From positions 1-6,216 of the forward strand of contig JBGOUJ010000465.1 of NCBI GenBank assembly GCA_041477005.1: a stretch of 6,216 bases of DNA, given 5' to 3'. The notes under the pieces were generated by a model. That model did not search any database, was not told the origin of the DNA, and saw only the letters and a program-made list of their open reading frames with translations. The stretch's first letter is position 1; the number at the start of each line of letters is the position of its first letter. This stretch comes from JBGOUJ01 sp041477005. GTDB taxonomy: Bacteria; Acidobacteriota; Terriglobia; Bryobacterales; JACQDG01. Both the position numbers and the translations under genes were made by a program. This document shows, piece after piece, positions 4,159-6,216 of this stretch.

Positions 4159-6216
4159 AGCCGCTCGACCTGTTCGCTCCCGAGATTCGCCACTGGTTCA
4201 CGCGGAGCTTCGGCGCCCCCACGCCGGCGCAGACGATGGGGTGGCCGGCGATCGCGGCGGGCCGGCATGCGCTGATCCTGGCGCCGACCGGCTCGGGCAA
4301 AACCCTGGCCGCTTTCCTGTGGGCCATTCAATCGGTGATGGAGAGCCGGGCCGCCGGGCGGGAGGGCGGCGTCGAGGTGCTCTACGTCTCGCCCCTCAAG
4401 GCGCTCAACAACGACATCGAGCGCAACCTGCGCGCACCGCTGGAGGGCATTGCCGGCGCGGCGGGCATCCGCGTGGCGGTGCGAACCGGCGACACGCCGC
4501 AATCGGCCCGAAAGGCGATGGGCCGCCGCCCGCCCCACATCCTCATCACCACCCCGGAATCCTTGTTCATTCTCCTCACCGGCCCGCAGCGGGAGCAAAT
4601 CTTTACGGGGCTAAAGTTCGTCATTGTCGATGAGATTCATTCGCTGGCGGGCAACAAGCGGGGCGTCCATTTGTCGCTGTCGCTCGAACGGCTGGCGGAG
4701 CTCACGGGCGAGTTTCAGCGCATCGGCCTCTCGGCGACCGTCCGGCCGGTCGAGGAGATCGCACAGTTTCTGGGCGGCGAGGGCCGCGCGGTCGAGATCC
4801 TCGACGCCGGGCGGCGGCGCGACCTGGACGTGAAAGTCATTTCAGCCGCCGAGGATTACTCGGTGCTGCCGGAGGGCAGCATCTGGAAACGGATCATCCC
4901 CGAACTGCTGGAGCTGGTGCGGCGGCACTGCACGACGCTCGTCTTCGTGCAGAACCGCGGCCAGGCGGAGCGCATCGCCGCGTGGATGAACGAAGCGGCC
5001 CGCTTGGGCGGGGCGCCGGGCCCAGACGGCGGCCGGGCCGGCGACCGCATCGCCGAGGCCTACCACGGCAGCATGGCGCGGGCGGCGCGGCTCGACATGG
5101 AAGCCCGTCTGAAAGGCGGCGAGCTGCGCTGCCTGGTGGCCACTTCGGCGCTCGAGTTGGGCATCGACATCGGCTCGATCGAGCTCGTCGTCCAGTTGCA
5201 ATCGCCCAAGTCGGTGACCCGGGCGCTGCAGCGGATCGGCCGCTCCGGGCACCTGATCAGCGCCACCAGCAAGGGCCGCTTCTTTCCCACCTTCCGCGAC
5301 GACCTGGCCGAGTGCGCCGTGATCTCCCGGCTGCTGGACACCGGATTTCTGGAGCCGATCCGCATCCCGCGCAACGCCGTCGACGTGCTGGCGCAGCAGA
5401 TTGTGGCCTGTGCAGCGGTCGAGCCGATCGAGATCGACCGTATGTTTGCTTTGGTTCGGCGGTCTTACTGCTACCGGGATTTGCCTCGAGCGGTTTTCGA
5501 CCGCACGATCGAAATGCTCGCCGGCCGCCAGAGCCGCGAGCTGCGGCCAGCGATTTCGCTCGACCCGATCAACCACCGCATCGCCGGACTGTCGCACAGC
5601 CGGCGGCTGGCGGTCTTGAACGCCGGCGCGATTCCGGATCGCGGCCTCTATCCCGTTTATCTGGCCGGCAAGAAGACCAAGCTGGGCGAGCTCGACGAAG
5701 AGTTCGTCTTCGAGACGCGGGTGGGCACGGCGTTTCTTCTGGGTTCGAGCGTTTACCGGCTGGCCGAGGTCACGCCTCACCACGTCATCGTCGAACCGGC
5801 GCCGGGGGCGGCGCTGCCCAAGCTGCCGTTCTGGCACGGCGAGGGCGTGGGACGGGATTACGAGCTGAGCGTCGAGATCGGCCGCTTCCGCCGCGAGACC
5901 AATCTGGACGACCCGCAGTTGCTCGAAAAGCTCGAGGCCGAGTGCCGGCTCGACCGGCGCAGCGCCTGGAACCTGCGGGAATACTACTTGCAGCAGCGCC
6001 AGGAAGCGGGGCCGCTGCCGACCGACCGGCGCATCGTGGTCGAGACGTTTCCGGACGAGCTCGGCAACTGGCGGATGGTGATCCATTCGGTCTTCGGTGG
6101 GCGCGTGAACGGGCTGTTGGAGCTGCTGGCGGTGCTGCGGGCGAAGGAGGCCGGCGGGATCGAGCCGGAATCGATGCACGGCGACGACGGGGTCGTGCTG
6201 GTCTTTCCCGGCGGCG
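4155..6216 (+). CDS. lhr: Lhr-family superfamily 2 ATP-dependent helicase, 3' truncated by window edge
   Basis: Lhr enzymes are 3'-to-5' DNA translocases and helicases involved in DNA repair. The visible part is 687 codons with no stop. It has motif I APTGSGKT (43-50), the motif Ia region YVSPLKALNND, TTPESL, DEIH (motif II, 159-162), SAT (motif III, 193-195), LVFVQNRGQAER (motif IV region, near 262-273), ATSALELGID (motif V, 329-338) and QRIGRSGH (motif VI, 359-366). Lhr-specific segments follow: SKGRFFPTFRDDLAEC, NAVDVLAQQIVA (winged helix), AIPDRGLYPVYL, LGELDEEFVFETRVG, and EPAPGAALPKLPFWHGE. These are the winged-helix and beta-barrel parts of the Lhr core. The start WFTRSFGAPTPAQ matches long Lhr proteins rather than the ligase-associated short form. 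Full Lhr proteins have about 1500 residues and an Lhr core about 850, so a large part lies beyond the window; whether the C-terminal domain is present cannot be seen. GTG 4155 overlaps the NTPase stop by 4 nt. Confidence 0.95.
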   Translation, partial: MKPLDLFAPEIRHWFTRSFGAPTPAQTMGWPAIAAGRHALILAPTGSGKTLAAFLWAIQSVMESRAAGREGGVEVLYVSPLKALNNDIERNLRAPLEGIAGAAGIRVAVRTGDTPQSARKAMGRRPPHILITTPESLFILLTGPQREQIFTGLKFVIVDEIHSLAGNKRGVHLSLSLERLAELTGEFQRIGLSATVRPVEEIAQFLGGEGRAVEILDAGRRRDLDVKVISAAEDYSVLPEGSIWKRIIPELLELVRRHCTTLVFVQNRGQAERIAAWMNEAARLGGAPGPDGGRAGDRIAEAYHGSMARAARLDMEARLKGGELRCLVATSALELGIDIGSIELVVQLQSPKSVTRALQRIGRSGHLISATSKGRFFPTFRDDLAECAVISRLLDTGFLEPIRIPRNAVDVLAQQIVACAAVEPIEIDRMFALVRRSYCYRDLPRAVFDRTIEMLAGRQSRELRPAISLDPINHRIAGLSHSRRLAVLNAGAIPDRGLYPVYLAGKKTKLGELDEEFVFETRVGTAFLLGSSVYRLAEVTPHHVIVEPAPGAALPKLPFWHGEGVGRDYELSVEIGRFRRETNLDDPQLLEKLEAECRLDRRSAWNLREYYLQQRQEAGPLPTDRRIVVETFPDELGNWRMVIHSVFGGRVNGLLELLAVLRAKEAGGIEPESMHGDDGVVLVFPGG

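Noticed and set aside
4842..6179. 445-codon open frame on the minus strand
   Set aside because: Antisense to the Lhr helicase, which has clear motifs throughout this span. The minus product is low-complexity Arg/Gln/Leu/Ala-rich sequence with no recognisable fold.
1..6216. tRNA or rRNA genes, CRISPR array, insertion-sequence ends or transposase
   Set aside because: No cloverleaf-like sequence, no regularly spaced repeats and no transposase or integrase motifs were seen on either strand.

Overview
The window is a stretch of GC-rich bacterial chromosome. The right two thirds (from about 2070 to the end) carry tightly packed housekeeping genes, many with GTG starts. The left third is looser and visibly lower in GC. 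It holds toxin-antitoxin debris and small genes of no recognised family. The mix of an AbrB/RelE-type module, an AlgC-type hexose phosphomutase, a YjjX-type NTPase and a canonical Lhr helicase would fit a soil bacterium such as an Acidobacteriota member. That assignment is inference; nothing here fixes the phylum.

Left part (1-1010): an intact AbrB/SpoVT-fold antitoxin overlaps a RelE/ParE-type toxin gene. The toxin is broken by a 5-bp tandem duplication (TGACA TGACA, 318-327). Removing one copy restores a clean 88-residue toxin. A bulged hairpin begins right after the toxin stop (546-592). Next comes a poorly recognisable ORF and a second RelE/ParE-like toxin fragment (about 805-994) that loses similarity after about 40 residues. 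This stretch looks like a site where TA modules land and decay.

Middle part (1016-1766): two adjacent small genes that I cannot assign to a family. The first encodes 105 residues and ends in a regular glycine zipper followed by lysines. The second, 7 nt downstream, encodes a 141-residue protein with three predicted membrane segments and a proline-rich tail. They look like a two-gene membrane-active cassette and are the most plausible undescribed item in the window. A non-coding gap (1767 to about 2072) follows, with a perfect 11-bp inverted repeat (1972-2000) and a weak promoter candidate.

Right part (2073-6216): a compact co-directional cluster. A tiny cysteine-dense, probably zinc-binding protein precedes phosphomannomutase/phosphoglucomutase by 2 nt. 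The inosine/xanthosine triphosphatase (DUF84/YjjX) follows, and its stop overlaps the start of an Lhr-family ATP-dependent helicase by 4 nt. The helicase runs off the right edge. The NTPase (nucleotide-pool cleaning) and the helicase (DNA repair) make biological sense together. The link to the sugar mutase and the small zinc protein is not obvious.
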